Under the pieces are notes generated by a model. It saw only the letters and a list, made by a program, of their open reading frames with translations, made no database searches and was not told the origin of the DNA. From Hyphococcus flavus (lineage in GTDB: Bacteria > Pseudomonadota > Alphaproteobacteria > Caulobacterales > Parvularculaceae): DNA of 64,000 nucleotides. The stretch is from the NCBI RefSeq assembly GCF_028748065.1, contig NZ_CP118166.1, forward strand, positions 2,371,501-2,435,500, given 5' to 3'. Of the stretch, positions 15,944 to 25,580 are shown piece by piece. Each line of letters opens with the position of its first letter. Positions within the stretch are counted from its first letter, which is position 1. The position numbers and the translations under genes are program-made.

Positions 15944-17398
15944 CTATTCCCCCGTAACGCTCGCCGATAACGCCGCGAGCTTTTCTTGCGTCAGGAAGTC
16001 CCCGCCGATCGCAAGATAAAGTTGAACCCGGTTGGAAACACGTTGCTGTTGCGCCTGGATGTATTGGCTCTCAGCAGAAATGCGTCGTGTCTGCGCATCG
16101 AGCAGGTTGAAGATTGTGGCTGCACCGCTGTTGTAACGGCGCTCCGTCAATTCCTCAGCCGCTGCCGCTTCTTCGTAAGCAAGGCGAAGCGCTTCTTCGC
16201 GCGTATCAAGAAGTGTTTCAGCGGCAATCGCATTCTCAGCTTCCTGATATGCAATGAGTGCTGTTTGCACATAACCGTAAAGTGACGCTTCGGCTGCGGC
16301 CCTTGCGCGCTTTGAGTTTGCAAGCAATCGGCCGCCCTGGAACAACGGCTGGAAGATGCCCGCCGCCATGTTGCCTGCGAGACGCCGTGGGTCAAGAAGG
16401 TCGGAGATGTCCGGACCGGACGTTCCCGAACGGGCTGACAAGGTCAGTTGCGGCAGCAGTTGTTTACGCGCCGCGCGCGAACGCAATCCTGCACTCTCCA
16501 TGCGAGCCTCAGCAGCCACCAAATCCGGCCGACGGGTGAGGATTTCCAGCGGCGTGCCGGCGCCTGCAAGCGGCGGGAGGACAGGCAGGCTTTCAACTGC
16601 CTTAAGTTCCGCCGCCGGATAACGTCCGAGCAGTACTTCTAACGCTCTTGATGCTTCCAGCTCCAGCCTCTGGCGTAGCGCTAAGTTTGCCTGGCTTGAT
16701 CCGAGTGCGGAACGCGAAAGCCGAACATCCAAACTTGATGATACGCCGCGATCATACCGGCGTTCGGTGACGCGCAGGTTGCGCTCACGAGCAACAGTAT
16801 CACGTTCTGCAAGTTCTCTTTGCTGCCGCGCCTCAATAAGTGCAAACCACGCTTGCGCGACGCGGCCAGCGATTGAAAGTTGAGCGCCTGCAAGATCGGC
16901 TCTCGCCGCTGTCGCGTCTTTATAAGAAGCGCGTGTTTCGTCTGTCAGCCTGCCCCATACATCAAGCTCCCAGCTAAAGCTGCCGCCGACTGAAAAGTTA
17001 TTGATGTAAAGCCTGCTGCTTTGGGCTGCACCCGTCCCGCCACCCGCTTGCGCCGCGGTCGTCGGGTCGGTTACGATTGCGCTTCGCTGTGCGCCGAAAT
17101 TTGCCCCGATGGTTGGCAGTTGGTTCGAGAGTGTTATCCGAGCGCCGGCGCGGGCTTGCTCAAGGTTCGCCGCCGCCGCGCCAAGATCGTTATTGTTGGC
17201 GATGGCTTCGCTGATCAGGTCGCGTAATACCGCATCGTTAAACGACGCCACCCAGTCACCAGTCGGGGTTCCGCCAACTGTGCTGTCAGCCGTCCACTGA
17301 TCCGGAACATCCGGAAACTGTACGTCGAGCAGTTCCTGATCCACGCTGGCGCATGAAGCCGCCATAAGTGCGAGAAGCGCTACGCCCCCAATTCGCAT
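15944..17398 (-). CDS. NodT-family outer-membrane efflux lipoprotein
   Basis: A 484-residue TolC-like channel of the RND pump. Starting at ATG 17398 gives a short signal peptide with a lipobox at 'LMAASC' (Cys16), so it is lipid-anchored. A longer frame reaches 17470, but AAGGAG sits just before 17398 and the extension would spoil the signal. Two OEP repeats with long Ala/Glu/Arg helices ('LEQARAGARITLSNQLPTIG' and its second copy) make the periplasmic barrel. It is the first gene of the three-gene operon, reading out of a promoter region just downstream of tRNA-Cys. Confidence 0.92.
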   Translation of the reverse strand: MRIGGVALLALMAASCASVDQELLDVQFPDVPDQWTADSTVGGTPTGDWVASFNDAVLRDLISEAIANNNDLGAAAANLEQARAGARITLSNQLPTIGANFGAQRSAIVTDPTTAAQAGGGTGAAQSSRLYINNFSVGGSFSWELDVWGRLTDETRASYKDATAARADLAGAQLSIAGRVAQAWFALIEARQQRELAERDTVARERNLRVTERRYDRGVSSSLDVRLSRSALGSSQANLALRQRLELEASRALEVLLGRYPAAELKAVESLPVLPPLAGAGTPLEILTRRPDLVAAEARMESAGLRSRAARKQLLPQLTLSARSGTSGPDISDLLDPRRLAGNMAAGIFQPLFQGGRLLANSKRARAAAEASLYGYVQTALIAYQEAENAIAAETLLDTREEALRLAYEEAAAAEELTERRYNSGAATIFNLLDAQTRRISAESQYIQAQQQRVSNRVQLYLAIGGDFLTQEKLAALSASVTGE

Positions 17399-17419
17399 GG
17401 GATCCACTCCTTTTCTTTG

Positions 17420-17432
17420 TAACGGACCGTTA
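17420..17432 (-). promoter_or_regulatory. Palindrome before the RND operon, candidate repressor site
   Basis: TAACGG-A-CCGTTA has perfect 6-base arms and sits 22-34 bases upstream of the first start of the operon, where a TetR-type repressor would usually act. No regulator gene lies nearby. The remaining bases up to tRNA-Cys at 17670 hold no gene I can support. Confidence 0.4.
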
Positions 17433-17669
17433 GGGCCCAAAAATCCGATATTCTTATCGTTGTTGATCATTTACTTGTCTTTTGTGTTCCAATTCCGCAA
17501 GCGCCAAGCGGCGGGCAGACGCGGACATGCGGTGAACAGCGTCTCCCCACGGGCCGTAGTCCTGAATACAAAGACATAGGCCGCTGAAAGTTTAGTGAAT
17601 AAATGGTATCCAGACAGCTCTTTTCGAGGTCGAAAGAGCATAAAAGTTAAACAGATTCATAGTGTTGTT

Positions 17670-17743
17670 TGGAGGCCACGGCCGGAATCGAACCGGCGTA
17701 CACGGCTTTGCAGGCCGCTGCGTCACCACTCCGCCACGTGGCC
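17670..17743 (-). tRNA. tRNA-Cys (GCA)
   Basis: A complete 74-base tRNA including encoded CCA. Acceptor GGCCACG, anticodon loop with GCA, and T-loop TTCGATT are all present and the stems pair. It is transcribed in the same direction as the RND operon. Confidence 0.97.
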
Positions 17744-17809
17744 GGAACATGAACCTACCGATTTGTAAGGGGTGGTTCAGGAGCGAGCCGCCCTCATAGC
17801 GCGGCGTAA

Positions 17810-17825
17810 GCCTTTGGTCAAAGGC
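17810..17825. promoter_or_regulatory. Inverted repeat upstream of the pcm-like gene
   Basis: GCCTTTG-GT-CAAAGGC is a perfect 7-base-arm repeat 86 bases before the start at 17911. It may be an operator or an RNA hairpin; nothing identifies the binder. Confidence 0.3.
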
Positions 17826-17910
17826 GTTATTAGCCGCATTTCGATCGCGTTGCACGGAACGGCGGCGGGCTGTATGCCCTCTCCATTCAACCGGCCTGAA
17901 GAGAGTTCTG

Positions 17911-18564
17911 ATGGATTACAAGCTTGCGCGGATGCGAATGGTCGACAGCCAGGTACGGCCGAACGATGTCACCGACTTGAGGATTCAAACGGCGATGGAA
18001 AACACGCCGAGGGAGATATTCCTGCCCGTTGAACTCCGTGATCAGGCATATGTCGAGCGAGAGCTGAACTATGCTGATGGCCGGTCGATGATAACAGCGC
18101 GGGACTTGGCCAAGCTCATTGCAGTCTCAAAACCCAAGCATAACGATCTGACTTTAAACGCGGTTTGCGGCTCGGGCTATTCGACTGCCATTCTGGCGCA
18201 ACTGGTTGAGATGGTTGTCGCTGTTGAGAGCGATGAAACGCTGGGTGCAGCGGCTCAAGAGCATCTCAACAAGCTCAATATCAACAATGCGGCGGTTATT
18301 AGCGGAGATCCTGTTAAAGGCGCTGCGGATCAAGGGCCGTTTGACCTGATATTCTTGGATATGGTCATTGAAAAACGTCCTCAGGAGCTATTGTCGCAAC
18401 TGAAGGATGGGGGCCGCCTTGCGGCGATATTCCGGGATAATGGCGTTTCCAGCGGCGTGGTCTTTAAGCGTAGCGGCGACTCGATCGCTTCGGCCAAGTA
18501 CTTTGACTCTTCTGCGAAAACGCCTTTGCCAGGCCTGAACGCTGAAAAAGCCTTCGTATTTTAA
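17911..18564 (+). CDS. Protein-L-isoaspartate O-methyltransferase-like protein
   Basis: A 217-residue protein of the PCMT family, which methylates isoaspartyl residues in aged proteins using S-adenosylmethionine. The N-terminal 'RMVDSQVRPNDV' and 'REIFLPVE' blocks are typical of the alphaproteobacterial branch. The SAM-binding loop reads 'NAVCGSGYSTAILA' (near 90) with Cys in place of the more common Gly, so binding may be weaker. 'FDLIFLDM' follows. It is upstream of tolC and the popZ-like gene, an order I recall from other alphaproteobacteria. Activity on isoaspartate is not certain for this branch. Confidence 0.78.
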   Translation: MDYKLARMRMVDSQVRPNDVTDLRIQTAMENTPREIFLPVELRDQAYVERELNYADGRSMITARDLAKLIAVSKPKHNDLTLNAVCGSGYSTAILAQLVEMVVAVESDETLGAAAQEHLNKLNINNAAVISGDPVKGAADQGPFDLIFLDMVIEKRPQELLSQLKDGGRLAAIFRDNGVSSGVVFKRSGDSIASAKYFDSSAKTPLPGLNAEKAFVF

Positions 18565-18693
18565 CAGGATATTCACGCACTTAGTTGTTGAATCCCCTTG
18601 AAGATCGACACTGAGCGCTCAGATTATCGCCAGTTCTATGGGTTATGGCGGGATCGAAGAGCGGTTCATGTGTCAGAAATCGCGAGGGGTATA

Positions 18694-20013
18694 GTGCGTA
18701 TTAAATCTTGTTTCGCATTTACGGCGGCGGCTCTTGCCATGGTGTCGATTGCATCAGGTGAGTCTCTACGGGATGCGCTAGCCCTTGCTTACGAAACCAA
18801 CCCGACAATCCGTGCTGAACGGGCGCGTCTCGATGCAACGCGTGAAACGCGCGCGCAGGCATGGGCCGGCGCCTTGCCGCAGATTTCGGCGACGGGAGCA
18901 TACAACAAAGTAGACAGTACGCAGACCTCTACAATTGCGCAGGATGCTAAGCTCGATACGTTGACGGCGGGCGTGACTGCCGAGCAGCCTATTTTCACAG
19001 GCTTCAGAAATTTTAACGCTATCAAACAGGCTGGCGCCCGCATTCGCGCTGGCGGTGCTCAGCTCGTTGCGACTGAGCAGCAGGTTTTGAGCGACGTCGC
19101 GACTGCGTATTTCAATGTCCAGCGCAATATGGCTGTGTACGAATTAAATAAACAGAATGTTGCAGTTTTGCTGCGTCAGAAAGACATGGCGCAGGCACGC
19201 TTTGACGTCGGTGAGATCACGAAAACCGACGTCGCGCAGGCCGACGCACGCCTGGCTGAAGCGCGCGCAAGGTTGTCAAATGCGCAAGGCGACCTTGCCG
19301 TGGCCCGTGCGGCTTACGCGCAACTTGTCGGGCGTATGCCTGGCGATCTTGAAACAGTGGAAACGCTGCCTGAGTTGCCTGAGTCGCTGGAAACCGCGCA
19401 GGCATTAGCCCGGAAATTCGCGCCATCGCTCGTCGGCGCGCAAGAGCAAGCTGAAGTTTCCCGCCGTCAGGTATCGATCGCCCGCGGCGCGTTGCTGCCG
19501 TCAGTATCACTGACCGCGGGCTACCAGTACGCCGAGGAACCGAATACTTTCATTGAGCAGAGCGAAGATTTATCCTTCGGCGCCAGGGCCAGCGTGCCTC
19601 TCTTTGCCGGCGGCGCGAATTATTCTCGCGTACGTGAAGCGAAGGCGTTGCACAGAAGCGATCGCGCGCGTGTCGCCGAAGCCGAACGGCTGGTGGATTC
19701 GCAAACTATATCCGCCTGGGAGCGTCTTGTGGCGGCGCGGGCTGTGACGATCTCGGCTGAGGCGTCTGTCGAGGCAAATCGTCTTGCGCTTGAGGGCGTG
19801 CGGCAGGAGGCGCTGGTCGGCACGCGCACCACTCTTGATGTGCTGAACGCAGAACAGGAGCTGTTGAATGCCGAAGTGTCGCTGGTCAGCGCGCGCCGGG
19901 ATGCCCAGTCCGCCGCGTTCTCCTTGTTGGCGGCTGTAGGGGTGTTGACCCCGAGCGCTATCGGGATTGAGGCGGTTTCCGATAATAGCGCGCTGGATCT
20001 TTATGAGCGTTAA
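18694..20013 (+). CDS. TolC-family outer-membrane channel protein
   Basis: A 439-residue TolC-like protein for type I secretion and efflux. GTG 18694, behind GAGGGG, starts a clean signal peptide (about 22 residues, ending Ala-Ser-Gly); the open frame reaches 18598 but the added residues do not look coding. Two OEP repeats follow, each with long helices and short beta-barrel strands ('LPQISATGAYN', 'LLPSVSLTAGYQY'). A 12-base palindrome at 18611-18622 lies upstream. It is the general, not the operon-specific, TolC here: neighbours are the pcm-like and popZ-like genes, as around rsaFa in Caulobacter. Confidence 0.9.
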   Translation: MRIKSCFAFTAAALAMVSIASGESLRDALALAYETNPTIRAERARLDATRETRAQAWAGALPQISATGAYNKVDSTQTSTIAQDAKLDTLTAGVTAEQPIFTGFRNFNAIKQAGARIRAGGAQLVATEQQVLSDVATAYFNVQRNMAVYELNKQNVAVLLRQKDMAQARFDVGEITKTDVAQADARLAEARARLSNAQGDLAVARAAYAQLVGRMPGDLETVETLPELPESLETAQALARKFAPSLVGAQEQAEVSRRQVSIARGALLPSVSLTAGYQYAEEPNTFIEQSEDLSFGARASVPLFAGGANYSRVREAKALHRSDRARVAEAERLVDSQTISAWERLVAARAVTISAEASVEANRLALEGVRQEALVGTRTTLDVLNAEQELLNAEVSLVSARRDAQSAAFSLLAAVGVLTPSAIGIEAVSDNSALDLYER

Positions 20014-20114
20014 GATTCGGGTAATCTAAGCCTTGATAACTAAGGCGAAACGCCCGAGAACAGGTGCGCTGCGGCTCAGGCTGCAGGTTGTCTGTCAGCC
20101 CCGCTGAAGGGAAA

Positions 20115-20621
20115 ATGATGTCCATGGAAAACGCCCAACCAGAGCCGAGCATGGAAGAAATTCTGGCCTCAATCCGCCGAATTATTTCTGAAGATGACGA
20201 GGATCAGGGCTCGACCACCTCAAACACGCCGTCGGCGCAGCCGGTGGCGGAGCATAAGCCGGAAGAGCCAGCAACCCCATTCACGCCGCAATCGAGCCAG
20301 GAAGCGGCGCCGGACGCGCCATCCGAGACGGCGCAATCAGACGACGAAGCAGAAACCAGGAACCAAACCGTGGCGGCAGTGATGGAAAATGATACCGAGG
20401 AAGATATTCTCGACCGCACGACGGCCGAAGTCGCATCGAGAGCCTTTCACAACCTTTCCCAGTCCGTCAGGGTTTCCGAAGGGCCCGGCAAGACGCTCGA
20501 GGACATCGTGACCGAGATGTTGAGGCCTATGGTAAAGGACTGGCTCGACGCTAACCTTCCCGCCATTGTCGAGGAAAAAGTCGAGGAAGAAGTACAACGC
20601 GTTGCCCGCCGACGCCGTTAG
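20115..20621 (+). CDS. popZ: PopZ-like polar organising protein (DUF2497)
   Basis: A 168-residue protein with the PopZ layout. A short N-terminal helix 'MEEILASIRRIISED' is followed by an acidic Pro/Glu/Ala-rich disordered middle (about 35-95). The C-terminal helices contain 'LEDIVTEMLRPMVKDWLDAN' and a Glu- then Arg-rich end. PopZ forms the polar matrix that holds the ParB-bound origin and cell-cycle regulators. Position between tolC and (one gene on) valS agrees with the Caulobacter order, which strengthens the call. ATG codons at 20115 and 20118 share the AAGGGA site. A strong terminator follows. Confidence 0.82.
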   Translation: MMSMENAQPEPSMEEILASIRRIISEDDEDQGSTTSNTPSAQPVAEHKPEEPATPFTPQSSQEAAPDAPSETAQSDDEAETRNQTVAAVMENDTEEDILDRTTAEVASRAFHNLSQSVRVSEGPGKTLEDIVTEMLRPMVKDWLDANLPAIVEEKVEEEVQRVARRRR

Positions 20622-20644
20622 TTCTTTTTTTCAGAATGATTTAG

Positions 20645-20671
20645 AAGCCGGCTTTTGAGCCGGCTTTTTTG
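20645..20671 (+). terminator. Rho-independent terminator after the popZ-like gene
   Basis: AGCCGGC and GCCGGCT pair around a 6-base loop (stem 20646-20665) and run into TTTTTT. It ends 10 bases before the prolyl oligopeptidase start. Confidence 0.9.
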
Positions 20672-20680
20672 TAGGCTGTC

Positions 20681-22744
20681 ATGAATATTAGCTATCCAAA
20701 AACACGGACTTCAAATCAGGTTGACTATCTTTTCGGCGAAAGGGTGGCTGACCCCTACCGATGGCTGGAAGGCGATGTGCGAGAGAGCAAAGACGTCGCC
20801 GCCTGGGTCCAAGCGCAAAATGACATTAGTGGCGGTTATTTGAACGCACTCACCTATAGAAGTGAGATCAAAGCCCGCCTCGGCATGCTTTGGAATTATG
20901 AAAAATTCACGCTGCCGACGAAAAGGGGCGAGCGGTGTTTTTTTATGCATAACACCGGCTTGCAAAGCCAGTTTGTGCTTGTTGTCCAGGAAGGCGAAAG
21001 ACAACCACGCATGCTGCTGGATCCCAATAGCTGGTCTGAAGATGGCGCCACGGCGCTCGCGGCCTATTTTCCCAGCCCGGACGGCAAGTTTGTGGCCTAT
21101 CAGGTCCAGGATGGCGGTTCGGACTGGCGGACAATCAAGATTGTCAGTGTCGATACAGGTGAGGCGCTTTCCGACAGGATAGACTGGGTCAAGTTTTCCG
21201 GTCTCTCCTGGAAAAAAGACGGATCCGGATTTTTTTACTCGCGCTACCCGGAACCTGAGACAGGGGAGGCGTTTCAGAGCCTCAACCACAATCAGGCCGT
21301 ATATTTTCATGCGATTGGCGATGACCAGCCACAAGATCGACTCATATATGCGCGCGCCGAAAACCCGGAACATGGCTTTGGCGCCGAAGTTTCAAGCGAT
21401 GGTGAAACGCTCGTCATTACTGTTTGGCGAGGTACTGACGAGCGTTATGAGGTGGTGTTGATAGATCTGAGCACACTTGGCGCCGCGCCAGTTGAACTCA
21501 TATCGGGTTTCGAGAGCAATTACACCTACATCGCGACGGCGAATAACCGCCACTTTTTCCTTACGGACAGCAATGCCCCTAGAGGCAGGGTTGTTTCGAC
21601 GCCTGTTGATGACACTGTAGCAGATTGGTTGGAGGTAATACCGGAGAGCGAGAATGTGATCTCTGGCGTCAGTATCGTCGGCGGACGGTTGTTCGCGACG
21701 TATATGCAGGATGTAAAATCTGCGGTTCTGACTTTCGATCTAGATGGTGCTTTGATCGGTGATGTGACTTTGCCTGGGGTCGGGACAGCTAGCGGGTTTG
21801 GCGGTGAGCCGGAGGATACGGAAACCTTCTTCGGTTTTGAAAGTTTCAATCAACCATACACGCTATATCGGTTCGATGTGGGAACTGGCGATCAGAAAGT
21901 GTTCAAACAGCCTGATGCGCCGTTTAATCCTGACGGCTTTGTTGTGCGGCAGGTGTTTTATCCGTCCAAGGATGGAACCGAGATTCCTATGTTTATCGCC
22001 CATCGAAAAGATCTCGACCTTTCATCCGCCAAGCCCGCACTTCTTTATGGTTATGGCGGCTTTAACGTGCCCCTGACACCAGCTTTCAGCGTGACGAGGC
22101 TGCAATGGATGGAAATGGGCGGGGTTTACGCCGTCGCTAATATTCGTGGCGGTGGTGAGTACGGCAAGGCATGGCATGACGCCGGTCGGCTGCGGAATAA
22201 GCAGAATGCGTTTGACGATTTCATCGCGGCTGGTGAATACTTGATCGAAAAAGGTGTAACATCGAAAGACCGGCTCAGCATTTTTGGCGGTTCGAATGGC
22301 GGGCTTCTGGTCGGTGCTGTCGTCAATCAGCGCCCCGGTTTATTCGCCGCGGCGATACCGGCTGTTGGCGTCATGGACATGCTGCGCTTTCACAAATTTA
22401 CGGCCGGGCGTTTCTGGACGGATGATTACGGCGACCCGGATGAGAAAGAGCATTTCAGAAATCTCTACGCCTATTCGCCCTATCATAATATCAATGAGGG
22501 GGAGGACTATCCGGCGGTCCTGATAACGACCGCGGACACCGATGATCGCGTCGTGCCGGGGCACAGTTTCAAATACGCCGCCGCGCTGCAGGCGGCGGAC
22601 ATAGGAGATAAGCCGCATCTGATCCGCATCGAAACGCGGGCGGGCCATGGCGCGGGCAAGCCCACCGAGAAGATCATTGAAGAATACGCCGATATGTGGG
22701 CGTTTCTTGCGCATCATACGGAGCTGGAGCCGCACTTACCGTAA
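20681..22744 (+). CDS. Prolyl oligopeptidase (S9A)
   Basis: A 687-residue serine peptidase that cuts short peptides after proline. The N-terminal 70 and C-terminal 250 residues form the alpha/beta-hydrolase, with a seven-bladed propeller between. The triad is visible: Ser in 'FGGSNGGLLVG', Asp in 'TTADTDDRVVPG', and His in 'RAGHGAG' near the end. No signal peptide, so cytosolic. It stands alone between two terminators, inserted between the popZ-like gene and valS, which are usually neighbours. Confidence 0.92.
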   Translation: MNISYPKTRTSNQVDYLFGERVADPYRWLEGDVRESKDVAAWVQAQNDISGGYLNALTYRSEIKARLGMLWNYEKFTLPTKRGERCFFMHNTGLQSQFVLVVQEGERQPRMLLDPNSWSEDGATALAAYFPSPDGKFVAYQVQDGGSDWRTIKIVSVDTGEALSDRIDWVKFSGLSWKKDGSGFFYSRYPEPETGEAFQSLNHNQAVYFHAIGDDQPQDRLIYARAENPEHGFGAEVSSDGETLVITVWRGTDERYEVVLIDLSTLGAAPVELISGFESNYTYIATANNRHFFLTDSNAPRGRVVSTPVDDTVADWLEVIPESENVISGVSIVGGRLFATYMQDVKSAVLTFDLDGALIGDVTLPGVGTASGFGGEPEDTETFFGFESFNQPYTLYRFDVGTGDQKVFKQPDAPFNPDGFVVRQVFYPSKDGTEIPMFIAHRKDLDLSSAKPALLYGYGGFNVPLTPAFSVTRLQWMEMGGVYAVANIRGGGEYGKAWHDAGRLRNKQNAFDDFIAAGEYLIEKGVTSKDRLSIFGGSNGGLLVGAVVNQRPGLFAAAIPAVGVMDMLRFHKFTAGRFWTDDYGDPDEKEHFRNLYAYSPYHNINEGEDYPAVLITTADTDDRVVPGHSFKYAAALQAADIGDKPHLIRIETRAGHGAGKPTEKIIEEYADMWAFLAHHTELEPHLP

Positions 22745-22773
22745 GACAGGCGAAACAGGTTGAGGATTTGTGT

Positions 22774-22796
22774 GAGGCCGGATAAACCGGCCTTTC
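22774..22796 (+). terminator. Probable terminator after prolyl oligopeptidase
   Basis: GGCCGG and CCGGCC (22776-22792) form a stem with a 5-base loop followed by TTTC. The T-run is short, so termination may be partial. Confidence 0.6.
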
Positions 22797-22821
22797 GCAT
22801 CCGCAACAACAACCGGCCGCC

Positions 22822-25578
22822 ATGCTTGAGAAAAACTTCGATTTTCAGTCCGCCGAAAAGCGCATCTATGAAGCGTGGGAAAAATCCGGCGCGTTCAAAC
22901 CTTCGGACAGTGGCGAGGCCTATTCCATCGTCATCCCGCCGCCGAACGTTACCGGCTCGCTCCACATGGGCCACGCGCTCAACAATACCTTGCAGGACGT
23001 GCTCTGCCGGTTCGAGCGGATGCGCGGCAAGTCGGTCCTCTGGCAGCCGGGAACGGACCATGCGGGCATAGCTACCCAGATGGTGGTCGAGCGTCAGCTC
23101 ATGGAAAATCAGGAGCCATCCCGCCGGGACATGGGCCGAGAGAAATTCGTCGAGCGCGTGTGGCAGTGGAAGGAACAGTCGGGCGGGCAGATCATCAACC
23201 AGCTGAAACGCCTCGGCGCCACTTGTGACTGGTCGCGCGAACGCTTCACCATGGATAAGGGGCTGTCGGAAGCGGTCATCAAGGTTTTCGTCCAGCTCTA
23301 TAATGAAGGCCTGATTTATCGCGATAAGCGTCTCGTCAACTGGGACCCGAAATTCGAAACGGCGATCTCGGACCTCGAAGTCGAAAACATCGAGACGCAA
23401 GGCCATTTCTGGCATTTCAAATATCCGCTGGAAAACGGCGAGACTTACGAATTCCCCATCGCCTATGACGATGACGGCAATCCCACCGAATGGGAAACGC
23501 GTGACTATATTTCCATCGCGACAACCCGCCCCGAGACGATGCTAGGCGACGGCGCCGTGGCGGTGCACCCTGACGACAAGCGCTATGCACCAATTGTCGG
23601 CAAGAACTGCATCCTGCCGCTGGCGGACCGCCCCATTCCGATCATTACGGATGAATATCCGGACCCGGATTTTGGCTCAGGTGCGGTGAAGATTACCGGC
23701 GCGCATGATTTCAACGACTATCAGGTGGCGCTGCGCAACAATATCGAGATGTACGATCTCATGGATTCAAAAGCGCGGATGGTCGACGCCGATTACGTGC
23801 CGGAAAAGTATCGGGGCATGGATCGGTACGACGCGCGCAAGGCGGTTGTCGAGGATATCGACGCGCGCGGTTTACTCATTCAGGTCGAAGACAAAAAGAT
23901 CATGCAGCCCTTTGGCGATCGTTCCGGCGTCGTCATCGAACCGATCCGCACCGACCAGTGGTATGTGGATGCAAAAACGCTCGCCAAACCCGCCATCGAA
24001 GCGGTGGAAACCAGCAAGACGCGCATCATTCCAGAAAATTGGTCGAAAACTTACTTTCAGTGGATGCGCAACATCGAACCGTGGTGCGTCTCCCGCCAGC
24101 TCTGGTGGGGCCACCGGATACCGGCGTGGTACGGGCCCGATGGGTCGATCTTCGTTGCCGAAACCGAAGAAGAGGCAACGAAAGACGCAATCGCAAAGTA
24201 CACCAGCGAAGGTTATTCGCTTGAAGAAATAAATGACATGCGTCGACATGAGCATGGCGGTGCGCCATTGCTCGTACGCGATGACGACGTCCTCGACACA
24301 TGGTTCTCATCCGCCTTGTGGCCGTTCTCGACGCTGGGCTGGCCAGAGAAAACGCCGGAGCTTGAAAAGTTTTATCCGACTTCCACGCTGGTGACGGCGC
24401 ACGACATCATCTTTTTCTGGGTGGCGCGGATGATGATGGACGGCATCCACTTCATGAAGGAAGTTCCGTTCAAGGACGTTTACATCCACGCGCTGGTTCT
24501 CGACGAAAAGGGCCAGAAGATGTCGAAGTCGAAAGGCAACGTCATCGATCCCTTGGTATTGATCGACAAATATGGGGCCGACGCGTTGCGCTTTACGCTT
24601 GCGGCGCAGGCGGCTCAGGGGCGCAACATTCGCCTCTCCGAGAGCCGCGTTGAGGGTTACCGCAATTTCGCAACAAAGCTGTGGAACGCCGCGCGTTTCT
24701 GCGAAATGAATGAATGCAAGCCGGATGAGTCATTCGATCCGGCGAAGGTGACATCGACGATCAACCAGTGGATTATTCACGAGGCGAATGACTGCGCTGC
24801 AGCAGTGACGCGGGAGATCGAAGCGTTCCGATTCAACGACGCGGCGGGCGCCATCTACAAATTTACCTGGAACGTCTTCTGCGACTGGTATCTCGAACTC
24901 GCAAAACCGACGCTGCAGGGCGATGACAAAGCGGCGAAAAAAGAAACGCGGGCGGCCGCCGCGTGGGCGCTCGACCGTATTCTGATGCTACTGCATCCGT
25001 TCATGCCGTTCGTCACGGAAGAGATTTGGGGCGCGTTTGCGAAACGCGACGCGCTGATTACGGCCGCATGGCCACAGTACGAAGACAAGCTGGCCAACAA
25101 GGGCGCGGCTGACGAAGTAAATTGGGCCATTGATCTCATCACCGGCATCCGTTCTGTCCGGCAGGAAATGAATGTGCCGGTCGCGGCGAAAATACCGCTG
25201 GCCTTTATCGGTGGTGATGCTGAAGACAAAAAGCGCCTGACCGAACACGGCGACGTTTTGAAACGGCTTGCGCGTCTGTCTGACATCACTGTTGCCGATG
25301 CTGCGCCCAAGGGCGCTGTGCAGATAGTTCATGGGGCCGGCACAGTCGCGCTACCCGTAGCTGATTTCATTGATATCGCCGCGGAAAAAGCGCGCCTTGA
25401 AAAAGAAAAAATGAAGATCGAAAAGGAAATCGTCGGCATTGACAAGAAGCTCGCCAACAAAAACTTTGTCGATCGCGCGCCGAAGGAAGTCGTTGAGGAA
25501 CAGCATACACGGCGTGCGGATTATGTTGCTCAGCTCGAAAAACTTGATGGCGCGCTGGCGCGGCTTGCTGACCTTTAA
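22822..25578 (+). CDS. valS: Valyl-tRNA synthetase
   Basis: A 918-residue class I synthetase that charges tRNA-Val. The HIGH motif appears as 'PPPNVTGSLHMGHALN' (about 38-53) and KMSKS within 'GQKMSKSKGNV' near 570. The editing domain lies between ('TTRPETMLGDGAVAV'), then the anticodon-binding domain. The end is a Lys/Glu coiled coil (about 850-918), as in other ValRS enzymes. Length and order are normal. It is the last gene of its run, convergent with the PLP decarboxylase gene with a 2-base gap. Confidence 0.98.
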   Translation: MLEKNFDFQSAEKRIYEAWEKSGAFKPSDSGEAYSIVIPPPNVTGSLHMGHALNNTLQDVLCRFERMRGKSVLWQPGTDHAGIATQMVVERQLMENQEPSRRDMGREKFVERVWQWKEQSGGQIINQLKRLGATCDWSRERFTMDKGLSEAVIKVFVQLYNEGLIYRDKRLVNWDPKFETAISDLEVENIETQGHFWHFKYPLENGETYEFPIAYDDDGNPTEWETRDYISIATTRPETMLGDGAVAVHPDDKRYAPIVGKNCILPLADRPIPIITDEYPDPDFGSGAVKITGAHDFNDYQVALRNNIEMYDLMDSKARMVDADYVPEKYRGMDRYDARKAVVEDIDARGLLIQVEDKKIMQPFGDRSGVVIEPIRTDQWYVDAKTLAKPAIEAVETSKTRIIPENWSKTYFQWMRNIEPWCVSRQLWWGHRIPAWYGPDGSIFVAETEEEATKDAIAKYTSEGYSLEEINDMRRHEHGGAPLLVRDDDVLDTWFSSALWPFSTLGWPEKTPELEKFYPTSTLVTAHDIIFFWVARMMMDGIHFMKEVPFKDVYIHALVLDEKGQKMSKSKGNVIDPLVLIDKYGADALRFTLAAQAAQGRNIRLSESRVEGYRNFATKLWNAARFCEMNECKPDESFDPAKVTSTINQWIIHEANDCAAAVTREIEAFRFNDAAGAIYKFTWNVFCDWYLELAKPTLQGDDKAAKKETRAAAAWALDRILMLLHPFMPFVTEEIWGAFAKRDALITAAWPQYEDKLANKGAADEVNWAIDLITGIRSVRQEMNVPVAAKIPLAFIGGDAEDKKRLTEHGDVLKRLARLSDITVADAAPKGAVQIVHGAGTVALPVADFIDIAAEKARLEKEKMKIEKEIVGIDKKLANKNFVDRAPKEVVEEQHTRRADYVAQLEKLDGALARLADL

Positions 25579-25580
25579 AG

